Below are positions 8,041 to 18,136 of a stretch of DNA of 64,000 nt, in pieces (position 1 is the stretch's first letter; each line of letters opens with the position of its first letter). The notes beneath the pieces were generated by a model. That model ran no database searches, was not told the DNA's origin, and worked only from the letters and a program-made list of their open reading frames with translations. The position numbers and the translations under genes were made by a program. The stretch comes from Clostridium ljungdahlii DSM 13528 (GTDB taxonomy: Bacteria > Bacillota > Clostridia > Clostridiales > Clostridiaceae): NCBI RefSeq assembly GCF_000143685.1, contig NC_014328.1, forward strand, positions 3,844,001 through 3,908,000, written 5' to 3'.

Positions 8041-8289
8041 GGTTTCTAACTTAAAAATCAACTTATACGCAAGCATATTTTTACAATAACGAAGCTCTTT
8101 TAAATATTTTGCATATAAGACTTAGTAAAAAATTCGTAAAAAATCTAAGGACTTTCGAATTGTTTGAGGTACGAGTTTTCAAAAGTCCTTAGATTTTAGA
8201 ATTTTTTGCTTAGCCTTATCAAAACATTTAATCGAGCTGAGGGTTGTAAAAAATATGTGAAGTATACGTTGATTTTTTGCTTAGAAACC
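8041..8289. repeat. Long-palindrome element, copy A (type copy)
   Basis: The 249 bp fold almost end to end into one hairpin: GGTTTCTAA at the left pairs with TTAGAAACC at the right, and inner arms CTAAGGACTTT pair with AAAAGTCCTTAG. The apex, at the centre (about 8161-8176), reads TGTTTGAGGTACGAG on the plus strand. It ends 6 nt before the stop codon of the activase gene. Related copies lie at 22011, 25196, 25461, 52785 and, more divergent, 14599. I do not recognise the family. Confidence 0.8.
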
Positions 8290-8294
8290 CCATA

Positions 8295-11200
8295 TTATTT
8301 AGTTCCACTTTGAGCAAGTGCTGCTTGAGGTACTAATTTTTCTTTTGGTTTTTGGACTGAAGTTTCATTTGCCATAGATTTAAATGCCACAGACAACATA
8401 AGTTTTAATCTATTTAGCTGATTTACCTCACTTGCTCCTGGATCATAGTCTATAGCAGCAATATTACTTCCCTTGTATCTTCTCTTTAATTCCTTTATCA
8501 TTCCCTTACCTGTTACATGATTAGGCAGACATGCAAAAGGCTGCATACATACGATATTTTTTGCTCCACTTCTTATAAGCTCTATCATTTCAGCTGTCAA
8601 GAACCAACCTTCACCCGTTTGATTCCCTATAGAAAGCACTTCAGAAGCATATTTTGCCAGTTCCTCAATGTCTGATGGAGGAGTGAACCTTTTACTATTT
8701 TCAAGTGCTTTTCTCATATGCCTTCTAAAATATTCAATACATTTAATTGCCCATTTATTTATGATATTGTCCTTATAACTTCCATCTAAATATTTATATT
8801 TGAATTCAGCATCATAAGCACAATACAAAAGAAAATCTGTCAAGTCCGGAACTACTGCTTCTGCACCTTCTTTTTCCAAAACATCTACAATGTTGTTATT
8901 AGCTGTAGGATGGAACTTAACTAATATCTCCCCTACTACTCCAACTTTAGGCTTTTTAACTTTATTTAATTCAAGATTGTCGAAGTCTTCTACTATGCTG
9001 TATATATTTTTTTTAAATTCACTGTGACTTCCACTTTTAACACTTTCCTTACATTTATCAACCCATTTTCTATAAAGAGTATTTGCAGATCCCGGTATCT
9101 TTTCATAAGGCCTTACTTTGTACAACACTCTCATAAACAAGTCTCCATATAAAAGTGCAATCATAGCCTTATTTACAAGTCCAATGGTAATTTTAAATCC
9201 TGGATTTTTTTCTAATCCCACTGTGTTTAGGGATATTACAGGTATATTTTCCATACCAGCTTCTCTAAGTGCCTTTCTTAAGAAACCTATATAGTTCGTA
9301 GCCCTACATCCTCCCCCTGTTTGAGAAATTATTAAAGAAGTATTATTTAAGTCATATTTTCCAGATTTTAATGCCTCTATCATTTGTCCCACTACTATTA
9401 TGGAAGGATAACAAGCATCGTTATTTACATATTTAAGTCCCTCATCTACTGCTTTCTTATCTACAGAAGGTAGCACCTCCAGGTTATATCCAGATGCTTT
9501 AAAAGCTTCCTGCAGAAATTGAAAATGTATAGGTGACATCTGAGGACACAATATAGTATGCTTTTTCCTCATTTCTTCAGTAAACAGTACTTTTTTATAA
9601 TCAGTTCCAACTTTATGAGGTTTAAAACCAGATTTATCTCTCTCTTCAATAGCTGCCTTAAGAGAACGCATTCTTATTTTAACAGCCCCCAAATTACTAC
9701 CCTCATCAATTTTAAGTACTGTATATATCTTTCCGTATTTATTTAATATTTCCTGAGTTTGATCTGTAGTCACTGCATCTAATCCACAGCCAAAGGAATT
9801 TAATTGTACAAGTTCTATATTGTCCTGTTTAGCCACAAAACTTGCTGCAGCATATAATCTAGAATGATATACCCACTGATCTACTACCCTTAAAGGTCTT
9901 TCTACTACTCCAAGGTGTGCCACAGAATCCTCAGTAAGTACTGCCATACCGTAAGATGTTATTATATTAGGTATACCATGATTTATTTCCGGATCAATAT
10001 GGTAGGGTCTTCCTGCAAGTACTATGCCCTTTTTACCTGTATCTTTAAGATATTTTATTACTTCTTCACCTTTTGACCTTACATCATTTTTTACATTTCT
10101 ACTCTCTTCAAAAGCTTTTGCCACTGCAGAGGATATTTCCTTTTGAGGTATATTAAACTCTTTAAGTTCTTCTCCAAGTCTCTCTGCCAGCTTGGGTTCG
10201 TTATTCAAAGACAAGAATGGATTTTTGAAATTAATATCTTTCTCCTTTAGTATATCCATATTGTTTTTTATAACTTCAGGATAAGATGTTACTATAGGAC
10301 AGTTATAGTTATTATCTGCATTTTCTTGTTCTTTTTTCTCATAAGGTATACATGGATAAAATATAAAATTTACTCCTCTATTTATAAGGTCCATTATATG
10401 TCCGTGGACCATCTTTCCAGGATAGCAAACTGACTCAGAAGGTATTGTTTCTATTCCAAGTTCGTAAATTCTCTTTGATGAACGAGAAGATATTTCTACT
10501 CTAAATCCCAGCTCAGTGAAAAATGTAAACCAAAATGGATAATTTTCGTATAAATTTAACACTCGAGGTATCCCTACTATCCCTCTTTTTGCCTCGCTCT
10601 TTTTAAGAGGAATGTAATTAAATATTCTTTTATACTTATAAGCAAAAACATCAGGCACATCTTGACTTTTACGTTCTAATCCTGCACCTCTTTCACACCT
10701 GTTTCCAGATATAAATTCTTTTCCATCGGAAAATTTATTTACAGTTAAAAGACAATTGTTAGCACACTTTCCACATCTTCTCATAGATACTTCTGATGTG
10801 AAATTGCCTAGTTCATTTTCACTTAAAAGTGTACTTTCACACCCAGCCTGATGTCTTTCCTTTGCAATAATTGCAGATCCAAAAGCTCCCATAAGCCCTG
10901 CTATATCAGGTCTTACTACTTCCCTGCCAGATATGATTTCAAAGGCTCTAAGTACAGCATCGTTATAAAAAGTTCCCCCTTGTACTATTACCTTTTCTCC
11001 AAATTCTTTTGAATTTCTCATCTTTATTACTTTAAATAAAGCATTCTTTATAATTGAATAAGAAAGTCCTGCAGATATATCTCCTACTGAAGCTCCTTCT
11101 TTTTGAGCTTGTTTAACTCTCGAATTCATAAATACAGTACACCTGGAACCCAAATCCACAGGTTTTTGGGAAGTTTCTGCAGCTTTTGCAAAGTCTTCTA

Positions 11201-12590
11201 CACTCATATTAAGTGATTTAGCAAAAGTCTCTAAGAAAGATCCACATCCAGATGAGCAGGCTTCATTTAAAATTACGCTGTCAATTACCTTGTCCTTAAC
11301 CTTCAAGCATTTCATATCCTGTCCACCAATATCCAGTATAAAATCTACTCCAGGCTGGAAAAATTCTGCTGCCTTATAGTGGGCAATAGTTTCAACTTCA
11401 CCTATATCCACATGCAGTGCTGCTTTTATAAGATTTTCTCCATAACCTGTAACTGCTGAACCTACTATATGTGCACCTTCAGGCATCTTTTTGTATAGAT
11501 CCTTTAATATTCTTACAGACGACTTTAAAGGGCTGCCTTCATTACCCTTATAGAAAGAATAAAGTAAATTTCCTTCTTCATCTATAAGTGCCGCCTTAGT
11601 TGTAGTTGATCCTGCATCTATTCCAAGATAACAGTTTCCTCTAAATGTATTCAAGTTCGCTCTTTTTACCACACTGGTACTGTGTCTTTTCTTAAACTCA
11701 TTTAATTCGTTCTCATCTTTAAATAATGGTCTTATGGTTTGTATTTCATCTGCTGAAGAATTGCTTAAATTAGGAAGCCTGTCTACTAAATCTTCAGCAG
11801 AAATAACTTTTCCATTTTTAGAAGAAATAGCTGCTCCAAGTGCTACAAACAATTGAGGATTTTCAGGAAAAATCACCTGCTTATCCGTAAGCTTTAAAGT
11901 TTCTATAAATCTTTTTCTAAGTTCTGATAAAAAATACAGTGGTCCACCTAGAAATGCCACATTACCTTTTATAACTTTTCCACAAGCAAGTCCACTTATT
12001 GTCTGATTTACAACTGATTGAAATACAGATACTGCAATATCTTCTTTTGCAGCTCCCTCATTTAAAAGAGGTTGTATATCAGTTTTGGCAAATACACCAC
12101 ACCTTGCTGCTATAGGATAAATCACTTTGTAATTTTTAGCTAATTCATTTAGTCCCTGCGCATCTGTTTGAAGAAGAGATGCCATTTGATCTATAAATGC
12201 ACCAGTTCCACCTGCACAAGTTCCATTCATTCTTTGATCAATTCCACCATCAAAAAAGGTTATCTTGGCATCTTCACCGCCTAATTCTATTGCAACATCC
12301 GTCTCCGGTATAAATTGTTCTATAGTATTAGTACAAGCTACTACTTCTTGAATAAACGGTATGTCAAGCCACTTAGATACAGATAACCCACCTGAACCCG
12401 TAACCATTACAGTGATATTTGAATCCTTTAATTTTTCATAGGCATCTTTAATAACTTTAGCTATAGTACTTTTTATATCAGAAAAATGTCTTTGATATTT
12501 ATGATATACTATACTATCTTTAATATCTGATATAACTATTTTTACTGTAGTTGAACCTACATCAAGACCTACATGAAATAAATTTTTCAT
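8295..12590 (-). CDS. Giant two-headed acyl-CoA dehydratase activase-related protein
   Basis: This 1431-residue protein joins two ASKHA ATPase domains of the BadF/BadG/HgdC type, each opening with a phosphate loop ([10 protein letters not shown] near residue 7 and [12 protein letters not shown] near 322), and a long C-terminal DUF2229 plus HgdB-like region with many cysteines ([18 protein letters not shown]). HgdC-type activases use ATP to push an electron from an Fe-S cluster to a dehydratase; this fused family is common in clostridia but its substrate is not established. AAGGTGA fits the ATG at 12590 better than an in-frame TTG at 12596. It is monocistronic, ending at palindrome copy A. Confidence 0.88.
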   Translation of the reverse strand: MKNLFHVGLDVGSTTVKIVISDIKDSIVYHKYQRHFSDIKSTIAKVIKDAYEKLKDSNITVMVTGSGGLSVSKWLDIPFIQEVVACTNTIEQFIPETDVAIELGGEDAKITFFDGGIDQRMNGTCAGGTGAFIDQMASLLQTDAQGLNELAKNYKVIYPIAARCGVFAKTDIQPLLNEGAAKEDIAVSVFQSVVNQTISGLACGKVIKGNVAFLGGPLYFLSELRKRFIETLKLTDKQVIFPENPQLFVALGAAISSKNGKVISAEDLVDRLPNLSNSSADEIQTIRPLFKDENELNEFKKRHSTSVVKRANLNTFRGNCYLGIDAGSTTTKAALIDEEGNLLYSFYKGNEGSPLKSSVRILKDLYKKMPEGAHIVGSAVTGYGENLIKAALHVDIGEVETIAHYKAAEFFQPGVDFILDIGGQDMKCLKVKDKVIDSVILNEACSSGCGSFLETFAKSLNMSVEDFAKAAETSQKPVDLGSRCTVFMNSRVKQAQKEGASVGDISAGLSYSIIKNALFKVIKMRNSKEFGEKVIVQGGTFYNDAVLRAFEIISGREVVRPDIAGLMGAFGSAIIAKERHQAGCESTLLSENELGNFTSEVSMRRCGKCANNCLLTVNKFSDGKEFISGNRCERGAGLERKSQDVPDVFAYKYKRIFNYIPLKKSEAKRGIVGIPRVLNLYENYPFWFTFFTELGFRVEISSRSSKRIYELGIETIPSESVCYPGKMVHGHIMDLINRGVNFIFYPCIPYEKKEQENADNNYNCPIVTSYPEVIKNNMDILKEKDINFKNPFLSLNNEPKLAERLGEELKEFNIPQKEISSAVAKAFEESRNVKNDVRSKGEEVIKYLKDTGKKGIVLAGRPYHIDPEINHGIPNIITSYGMAVLTEDSVAHLGVVERPLRVVDQWVYHSRLYAAASFVAKQDNIELVQLNSFGCGLDAVTTDQTQEILNKYGKIYTVLKIDEGSNLGAVKIRMRSLKAAIEERDKSGFKPHKVGTDYKKVLFTEEMRKKHTILCPQMSPIHFQFLQEAFKASGYNLEVLPSVDKKAVDEGLKYVNNDACYPSIIVVGQMIEALKSGKYDLNNTSLIISQTGGGCRATNYIGFLRKALREAGMENIPVISLNTVGLEKNPGFKITIGLVNKAMIALLYGDLFMRVLYKVRPYEKIPGSANTLYRKWVDKCKESVKSGSHSEFKKNIYSIVEDFDNLELNKVKKPKVGVVGEILVKFHPTANNNIVDVLEKEGAEAVVPDLTDFLLYCAYDAEFKYKYLDGSYKDNIINKWAIKCIEYFRRHMRKALENSKRFTPPSDIEELAKYASEVLSIGNQTGEGWFLTAEMIELIRSGAKNIVCMQPFACLPNHVTGKGMIKELKRRYKGSNIAAIDYDPGASEVNQLNRLKLMLSVAFKSMANETSVQKPKEKLVPQAALAQSGTK

Positions 12591-13047
12591 AAGCAATCAC
12601 CTTTTAATAAAATAATAATTTGAAATAGTACATTGATATTGTAATATATTTTCACTCAACAATAAACAGGAAATAATAGCTTTTATCCATATGCTTTATA
12701 GTATATGCCATTACAACCCATATTTAGAAAATAATTCTACGAATATGCCGCATAGTTACAATACAATTTGGATTTAAACTGTGTTTAAACCTAATTCAGT
12801 AATTATATTATAACACATGTTACCCCTTAATTAATTTTAAGTTTAAAATACTACCATAATATAAATTAATATGTGAGTATTTTCATAGCTATGTGTTGAA
12901 TTTTGTGATGTTATAGTCTTTTCGTCAGGAACAATAAATTACGAGCCTTCATATAATAAATCATAGTTTGTAATAAGACATTTCAAAGAAAATGCCTAAA
13001 CCTAATAAATGCCAATTAATAACTGTAAACTGGCGGGAGATGATATT
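12591..13047. other. Intergenic region between divergent activase and ABC operons
   Basis: About 455 bp without a convincing gene. It should hold promoters for both directions, but I could not choose a clear pair. A small hairpin of the GACATTTCAAAGAAAATGCC type (about 12980-12999) resembles sequences near 47540 and 62016. I saw no known riboswitch. Confidence 0.5.
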
Positions 13048-13806
13048 TTGAGTAAATTAACAGTAAAAGATGTATTTATGAACTACCATTCACTTAAAGG
13101 ATTTACTAAAGCCTTGACTGACATAAACTTTTCCGTAGAAGAAGGAGAATTTTTAAGTATAGTAGGTCCATCAGGCTGCGGAAAAACTACACTTTTAAAT
13201 ATAATAGCAGGTCTTATAAAGCCTTCTTGTGGTGAAATATTTATAGATAATGAACCCTTAGCTTCTGCTTCCTCAAAACTTGGATATATGTTTCAAAGAG
13301 ATCACCTATTTGAATGGTCCAGCGTGTGGAACAATATAACTCTTGGTATAAGAATACAACATAAATCACCAGACTTATACAAAGACAAGTTAACTTCTCT
13401 ACTTAAAAATTATGGTCTTATGGACTTTGTAAATTATTACCCGGATGAACTATCGGGGGGTATGCGTCAAAAGGTTGCCTTAATAAGAACTCTTGCCTTA
13501 AATCCTGAAGTTCTACTTTTAGATGAGCCTTTCTCAGCACTAGATTATCAGACTAGATTAAATATAAGCGATGAAATATTTAAAATATTGAAGAGGGAAG
13601 GAAAAACAGTCATAATGGTAACCCACGATATATCAGAAGCTATATCTATGTCAAATAGAATAGTAGTACTTTCAAAAAGGCCTGCTAAAATTAAAAAAAT
13701 ATTTGATATAACTTTCAGTGAATCTTATAATTCTCCTTTAAAATGCAGGGAAGACCCAGAATTTAGAATTTACTTTAACAGCATATGGAAGGAGTTGAAT
13801 TATTAA
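13048..13806 (+). CDS. ABC transporter ATP-binding protein, NitT/TauT (SsuB-like) family
   Basis: This 252-residue ATPase has Walker A GPSGCGKTT (about residues 40-48), a Q-loop FQRDHL, signature LSGGMRQKV (about 135-143), Walker B VLLLDEPFSALD (about 155-166) and the switch histidine in VTHDISEA. The family powers uptake of sulfonates, nitrate, taurine or thiamine precursors. An ATG at 13009 extends the frame, but GGGAG placed 8 nt before the TTG at 13048 and family length favour the TTG start. It overlaps the permease gene by one base. Confidence 0.88.
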   Translation: MSKLTVKDVFMNYHSLKGFTKALTDINFSVEEGEFLSIVGPSGCGKTTLLNIIAGLIKPSCGEIFIDNEPLASASSKLGYMFQRDHLFEWSSVWNNITLGIRIQHKSPDLYKDKLTSLLKNYGLMDFVNYYPDELSGGMRQKVALIRTLALNPEVLLLDEPFSALDYQTRLNISDEIFKILKREGKTVIMVTHDISEAISMSNRIVVLSKRPAKIKKIFDITFSESYNSPLKCREDPEFRIYFNSIWKELNY

Positions 13807-14609
13807 TGTTGGATTACAACAAGGAACACCAAATATATATAAACAATATAGTAACTAGAAAGAAGAAAGTTATATTAAGCAGAATTATAATTTTAATAGC
13901 TTTTTTTGCATTATGGGAAATAGCAGGCGACCTTGGATGGATAGATCCTTTTCTAACCAGTACACCATCTAGAATGTGGAAAAACCTTATAAAGCTCTAT
14001 GCAGAAGGAACTCTATTTAGACATATTGGCATAACTTGTTATGAAACCATACTGGGATTTTTACTTAGCACAGTTCTCGGAACTATAATTGCTATACTTC
14101 TATGGTGGTCTGACTTCATTTCAGATGTACTTGACCCTTATATAGTTGTATTAAATGCACTTCCTAAAATTGCCTTAGCACCTATAATAATATTTTGGGC
14201 AGGAAATGGTATGTCAACTATCATTGTAATCACCATATTAATTTCTGTAATTGTGACCATAATAAATGTATTTCATGGGTTTAAAACTGTAGATAGAGAT
14301 AAAATCAGGCTTCTAAAAACTTTTGGAGCTTCAAAGCTACAAATTCTCACTTATCTTATAATACCTTCTTCAGTACCTACTTTAATATCTGCTTTAAAAA
14401 TAAACGTAGGCCTGTCCTGGGTTGGCGTAATAATGGGAGAATTCCTAGTAGCAAAAGAAGGCCTTGGTTTCTTAATCATATACGGGGGCCAAATATCACA
14501 GTTAGATACAGTAATGGTTAGCATAATCATACTTTCAATTTTAGCTTATCTAATGTACAGAGCAGTGGAACTTGCAGAAAAAAAACTGACAAAAATAATG
14601 CTTCATTAA
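13806..14609 (+). CDS. ABC transporter permease, NitT/TauT (SsuC-like) family
   Basis: This 267-residue protein has about six membrane helices and the EAA-type loop (TFGASKLQILTYLIIPSSVP, about 178-197) that docks on the ATPase. Its ATG overlaps the ATPase stop codon (TAATG), so the two are translationally coupled. No intact binding protein follows; the only candidate in the window is the truncated lipoprotein at 7635-7916. The specificity (sulfonate, pyrimidine precursor or other) is open. Confidence 0.88.
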   Translation: MLDYNKEHQIYINNIVTRKKKVILSRIIILIAFFALWEIAGDLGWIDPFLTSTPSRMWKNLIKLYAEGTLFRHIGITCYETILGFLLSTVLGTIIAILLWWSDFISDVLDPYIVVLNALPKIALAPIIIFWAGNGMSTIIVITILISVIVTIINVFHGFKTVDRDKIRLLKTFGASKLQILTYLIIPSSVPTLISALKINVGLSWVGVIMGEFLVAKEGLGFLIIYGGQISQLDTVMVSIIILSILAYLMYRAVELAEKKLTKIMLH

Positions 14610-14828
14610 ATTGCAGGATTGTAAATAATTAATTCGTATTTTAAAAAAATTACGAAGCAAAGCTTTTGAAAATAACAAAGTTCAAATAACAAAGAACAGA
14701 TAAAGATGATTTCCATCGTACCTCAGGAAATCTATAATTTTAATATTTTCCGACGTTAGGAAGAAATTTATCTTTATTTGATATTTGAACTTTGACCTTT
14801 GTTCTTTAAAAATATTGCTTCATTAAAT
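14599..14828. repeat. Divergent palindrome element (copy F) between 13-bp direct repeats
   Basis: The 13-bp sequence TGCTTCATTAAAT occurs at 14599-14611 (the last codons of the permease gene) and again at 14816-14828. Between them lies an imperfect palindrome whose arms include AACAAAGTTCAAATA and its complement. At the apex, on the minus strand, a 7-bp stem GATTTCC / GGAAATC closes an 11-nt loop TGAGGTACGAT; a second small hairpin (TTTCC / GGAAG) stands beside it. The loop matches the apex of the other long palindromes although the stems are unrelated. Confidence 0.7.
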
Positions 14829-14839
14829 ACATAAAATTG

Positions 14840-15388
14840 TTATTCTGAAAGTGATTCACTCCTTCCCTTTGCTTTTAACCATTCTTTAGCATTTAATTTT
14901 ATTTGTTTTTCTAGTCCTAAATCACGACCTGAGTCACTCATAGCTTCCTCTGCATATTTACGTGGAAACATTCTTTTTATAGATGGCCCACATTCATCTC
15001 CATCTTCTGGCTGTTGAAATTTAACAACAGTAAATTTATCCTTATCTTTTCTCAACACAACTAGTGCTGGATTTGATCCGCCGCATGAAGATCCAAATTT
15101 TCCGTTAGCAAATGCGTATCCTTCAAATAAGGTATAAATATAAACATTTATTAATCCATCTTTCTGTTCAATTGCATATAATTTATGTGCTTCAAAGATC
15201 TTGTCAGCGTTGGTTAATATATGAGAATAGTACTCCATAATATAATTTGATGTTACTTAATTTATTACCCTTTTAGATTCAGGTTCCATATTTTTATTAT
15301 CAGTTATTTTTGAATTGCTGCACCCAATGCTAATAATAAGTATTACAGAAAAGAATATTAAAATAAGACTTTTAAAATGTTTTTTCAA
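14840..15388 (-). pseudogene. Lipoprotein gene interrupted by one in-frame stop
   Basis: From a TTG at 15388 with GAGGT 4 nt upstream, a lipoprotein signal is read (MKKHFKSLILIFFS, lipobox ISIGC), then about 20 more residues to a TAA at 15257-15259. The same frame continues without further stops to 14840 for 139 more codons (starting VTSNYIMEYYSH). The downstream part could be called as a separate 132-residue gene, but it has no ribosome site. The simplest reading is one gene of about 182 codons broken at codon 44. The product is unknown; it contains GSSCGGSNPALVV near the middle. Confidence 0.72.
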
Positions 15389-15592
15389 TTTTACCTCGTC
15401 CCCCCCAATTCTTTATAAGCAATTACATCTTACTATATAAATACTGTATCTCTTGTTTAAAATCCTTTAGATTCTGTAATAATATAAAGTCTCTAATCAC
15501 ATTTTTGAAATATAAATGGAATATTTTTAGAAAATATGGATATAAATTTACTAGAGAACCATGAAATTCCATAGGAACTGAGGAGGATTAAA

Positions 15593-15952
15593 ATGAGCTA
15601 CTTTCAAGAGGCTAACGAATACTACAATGACAGGGATTACAAAAAAGCTATCGATATGTATGAAAAGGCAATACAAATAAAAGATAATGAAGCATCCTCA
15701 CTGTATAATTCAGCAGTATGTTTCATAAAACTTAAAGATTATAAAAAAGCAATTAACTTATTAAATTCTGCTCTAAATATAAAGAGAGAAAGTAAATACT
15801 TTTTTAACCTGGGATATTGCTACACTATGCTAAAAGATAACAAAAAAGCCCTCATATATTTTAACAACGCATGGTGCTTAGATAATGAGGACTCTGATTG
15901 TGAAAAAGCAATAAATGCCATATTGAAAAACTATATAACAAAATCAAAATAA
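15593..15952 (+). CDS. Tetratricopeptide repeat protein
   Basis: This 119-residue soluble protein consists of about three TPR units (ANEYYNDRDYKKAIDMYEKA, then SAVCFIKLKDYKKAINLLNS, then LGYCYTMLKDNKKALIYF). TPRs bind other proteins; the partner is unknown. GAGGAGG stands 6 nt before the ATG. A convergent terminator follows directly. Confidence 0.88.
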   Translation: MSYFQEANEYYNDRDYKKAIDMYEKAIQIKDNEASSLYNSAVCFIKLKDYKKAINLLNSALNIKRESKYFFNLGYCYTMLKDNKKALIYFNNAWCLDNEDSDCEKAINAILKNYITKSK

Positions 15953-15993
15953 GTAAGTACCACTCTAATACAATATGAGTGGAACTTACTTAT
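15949..15993. terminator. Shared hairpin between convergent genes
   Basis: The 17-bp stem ATAAGTAAGTACCACTC, with one mismatch, closes an 11-nt loop. It overlaps the stop codon of the TPR gene and ends just before the stop codon of the transglutaminase gene. It lacks a long T run. Confidence 0.6.
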
Positions 15994-15994
15994 G

Positions 15995-17182
15995 CTACCA
16001 TTCTCCTGCTATCTGTGCATCTTTATGATCAAGTTGAAATCTCCTGCTGTCAAAATAATTTCCACCTTTGTAGAAGGTAGTATCCACATTTATCCATTTG
16101 CTTTGTTCAGGAATATATACTTGATTCCACGCGTGGCTCACCCAGCTTATTCCATTAAATCCCTCTCCAGTTATAAGCCTTACTTTCATGTTATTGGCTC
16201 TAGCCATAGCCACATACAGACAAGAATAGTCAAAACAAATTCCCTTTCTAGAATAAAAAGTTGGGATTGCACCTGATTTTACATTGAATTCATTATTCAA
16301 CACCTTATTTGCCTTTTCATGGTCATAGCTTATATTAGTGCCTATCCAATTATATAACATCTCTGCTCTCTCATTGGTATTGCCTCCTTCTGAGGCAAGT
16401 GCTTTAGCTAAACTATTTATTTCGCCATTGGATTTTACTCCTTCATCTAAAGTAACTCCATTATAATAGACTACTGTATTGGCTTCATTTTTAACCCTAT
16501 CTAATTGATCTACGCTCTTTGTTTCATTTGAATTTGCATTTCTTATTACTATTTTAAAAGAATTATTTATTACATTTGGCAGTTGTTTTGCGATAGTAGA
16601 ATTAGTAACGGGAATAACTACTTCTTTGCAAATGCTCTCATAAGGTTTTGAGCCCTCTAAGTATGTGCTCAATTTAGGACTTACATTTAATATAGACATT
16701 ATATTTAATACAAATACAACTAAAAGAGCATAACATACTGCCTTAGGCAGCTCAAATACCATTCCTGCTATTCTCTTGAACATGTTCCCCTTTGGTCTTA
16801 AAAACCTATCTATACTATCTAACACAGGATAGAAAATAATACGATTTACTAAATTAAAAAATAATTTTATTATTCTATAACATATAAATATTAGAATGGG
16901 AAGCAGAACTGCATATACTATAAAGTTATTGTTATCAAAGTATTGTGTGAGATTTTGAGGTATTAAATTATATATCTTTTCATATATACCCTGGTCATGC
17001 TGTATAAATATCTTCTTACCAAAATATATCCCTATTATCAGAGATATTATAAATGAAATGCTTCTGCTTACATCATCAATATCCAATTTTAAATCATTAG
17101 AAGAAAACTTAAATAAAAATCCCTTTATGATGGGATATAAAAATATTACCCCTATCATTAAAGTTATAGGGTTTACTTTCAT
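15995..17182 (-). CDS. Membrane-anchored transglutaminase-like protein with CvpA-like N-terminus
   Basis: This 395-residue protein has four hydrophobic helices in the first about 180 residues, laid out as in the CvpA/colicin-V-production family, then an extracytoplasmic transglutaminase-like domain. The catalytic triad is visible: Cys in RKGICFDYSCLY, His in SWVSHAWNQVY, Asp in WINVDTTFY. Such domains act as proteases or crosslinkers at the cell surface. The GTG at 17194 overlaps the ribosome site AGAGGTGA, so the ATG at 17182 is the likely start. It is preceded by recX but separated by about 60 nt. Confidence 0.85.
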   Translation of the reverse strand: MKVNPITLMIGVIFLYPIIKGFLFKFSSNDLKLDIDDVSRSISFIISLIIGIYFGKKIFIQHDQGIYEKIYNLIPQNLTQYFDNNNFIVYAVLLPILIFICYRIIKLFFNLVNRIIFYPVLDSIDRFLRPKGNMFKRIAGMVFELPKAVCYALLVVFVLNIMSILNVSPKLSTYLEGSKPYESICKEVVIPVTNSTIAKQLPNVINNSFKIVIRNANSNETKSVDQLDRVKNEANTVVYYNGVTLDEGVKSNGEINSLAKALASEGGNTNERAEMLYNWIGTNISYDHEKANKVLNNEFNVKSGAIPTFYSRKGICFDYSCLYVAMARANNMKVRLITGEGFNGISWVSHAWNQVYIPEQSKWINVDTTFYKGGNYFDSRRFQLDHKDAQIAGEW

Positions 17183-17252
17183 AATAATAATCACCTCTAA
17201 ATGGCAAAAAATTTATTGATAGTGATTGTACATCACTTCATATACAAGCATT

Positions 17253-18104
17253 CTAATCCTTTAATAATTCATTTAACGTATTCTTTATATCTGTCCATAA
17301 ATACCCCCTTCTTAAAAGATATTCTCCAAGCCGCCTATATATTTTATTTCTATCTGTTTCTGATTTAGTTATTATCCTATACCTTTTACTTGCCAGATTA
17401 TATAGTTCATCTTTACTTTTTTCCTGAATATTTTCTTGAAAACTTTCCTTTTTCTCATCTTCTAGCTTGGCATACTTTTTTATGACTTTATCCGATACTG
17501 TCCTCGCCTTTTCAAAACTATATCCGCTTCTTGCCAAGTAGTTTCCCAACTTTTCATATACTTTTCTTATGTTGTTTTCACTTTTTATAAGCACAGCATA
17601 CTTTTTTTGTGCTATGTTAAAAGCAGCTTTTTCCTCCTGTTCTTCATCTATAAGATCCAATTTTTTACTTATAATATCCTCACTTATTCCTTTTTTAATG
17701 AGGGAATATCTTATTTTATTTTTACCTTGAGAATAAATTTTTTCTTTTATATAAAGTTCTGTAAACTTATCATCATCTACGAACTTGTATTCTTTTAAAA
17801 ACTTTATAGTTCTTGAAATAGCATTTTCATCATATTGTTTTTGAGCTAATTTATCCTTAATCTGTTTTTCTGTTTTATAAACCTTCTCTATAATTTTCAA
17901 TGCACAACTTTTACATTTTATAAAATTATCTTCTTCAATTATACTTTTTAAATAATTCATATCAACAGACGTTCCCTTTGATATGCCATAACTATACACA
18001 AGTTCTGCACTGCAGGCAAATGCAAATTCTTCATTTATATATACATTTACCCTACCTTTATTTTTCTTTTGTAATTCAATTTTAGTTACTGTATAATTAC
18101 TCAA
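17253..18104 (-). CDS. recX: RecX regulatory protein with a duplicated C-terminal module
   Basis: RecX binds RecA and limits its filaments. The N-terminal half has the family features (VTKIELQKKNKGRVNVYINE, and LKEYKFVDDDKFTELYIKEK). At 283 residues it is longer than common RecX. The extra length seems to be a repeat: KYAVLIKSENNIRKVYEKLG (about residues 170-189) and RYRIITKSETDRNKIYRRLG (about 245-264) are followed by matching YLARSGYSF and YLLRRGYLW segments. The gene lies between an M16 peptidase and a transglutaminase gene on the same strand. Confidence 0.85.
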   Translation of the reverse strand: MSNYTVTKIELQKKNKGRVNVYINEEFAFACSAELVYSYGISKGTSVDMNYLKSIIEEDNFIKCKSCALKIIEKVYKTEKQIKDKLAQKQYDENAISRTIKFLKEYKFVDDDKFTELYIKEKIYSQGKNKIRYSLIKKGISEDIISKKLDLIDEEQEEKAAFNIAQKKYAVLIKSENNIRKVYEKLGNYLARSGYSFEKARTVSDKVIKKYAKLEDEKKESFQENIQEKSKDELYNLASKRYRIITKSETDRNKIYRRLGEYLLRRGYLWTDIKNTLNELLKD

Positions 18105-18136
18105 CCTAGCCCTCCCCCATATTATTCATAATTTCA

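Noticed and set aside
8041..8289. The long palindromes as insertion sequences or a CRISPR array
   Set aside because: They hold no transposase frame, and there is no series of short direct repeats with spacers.
12597..13008. A riboswitch before the NitT/TauT-type ABC genes (for example a thiamine element)
   Set aside because: No thi-box or other known motif was found in the 450-bp region.
14840..15238. A free-standing 132-residue gene
   Set aside because: It has no ribosome site and continues in frame from a lipoprotein signal across one stop codon.
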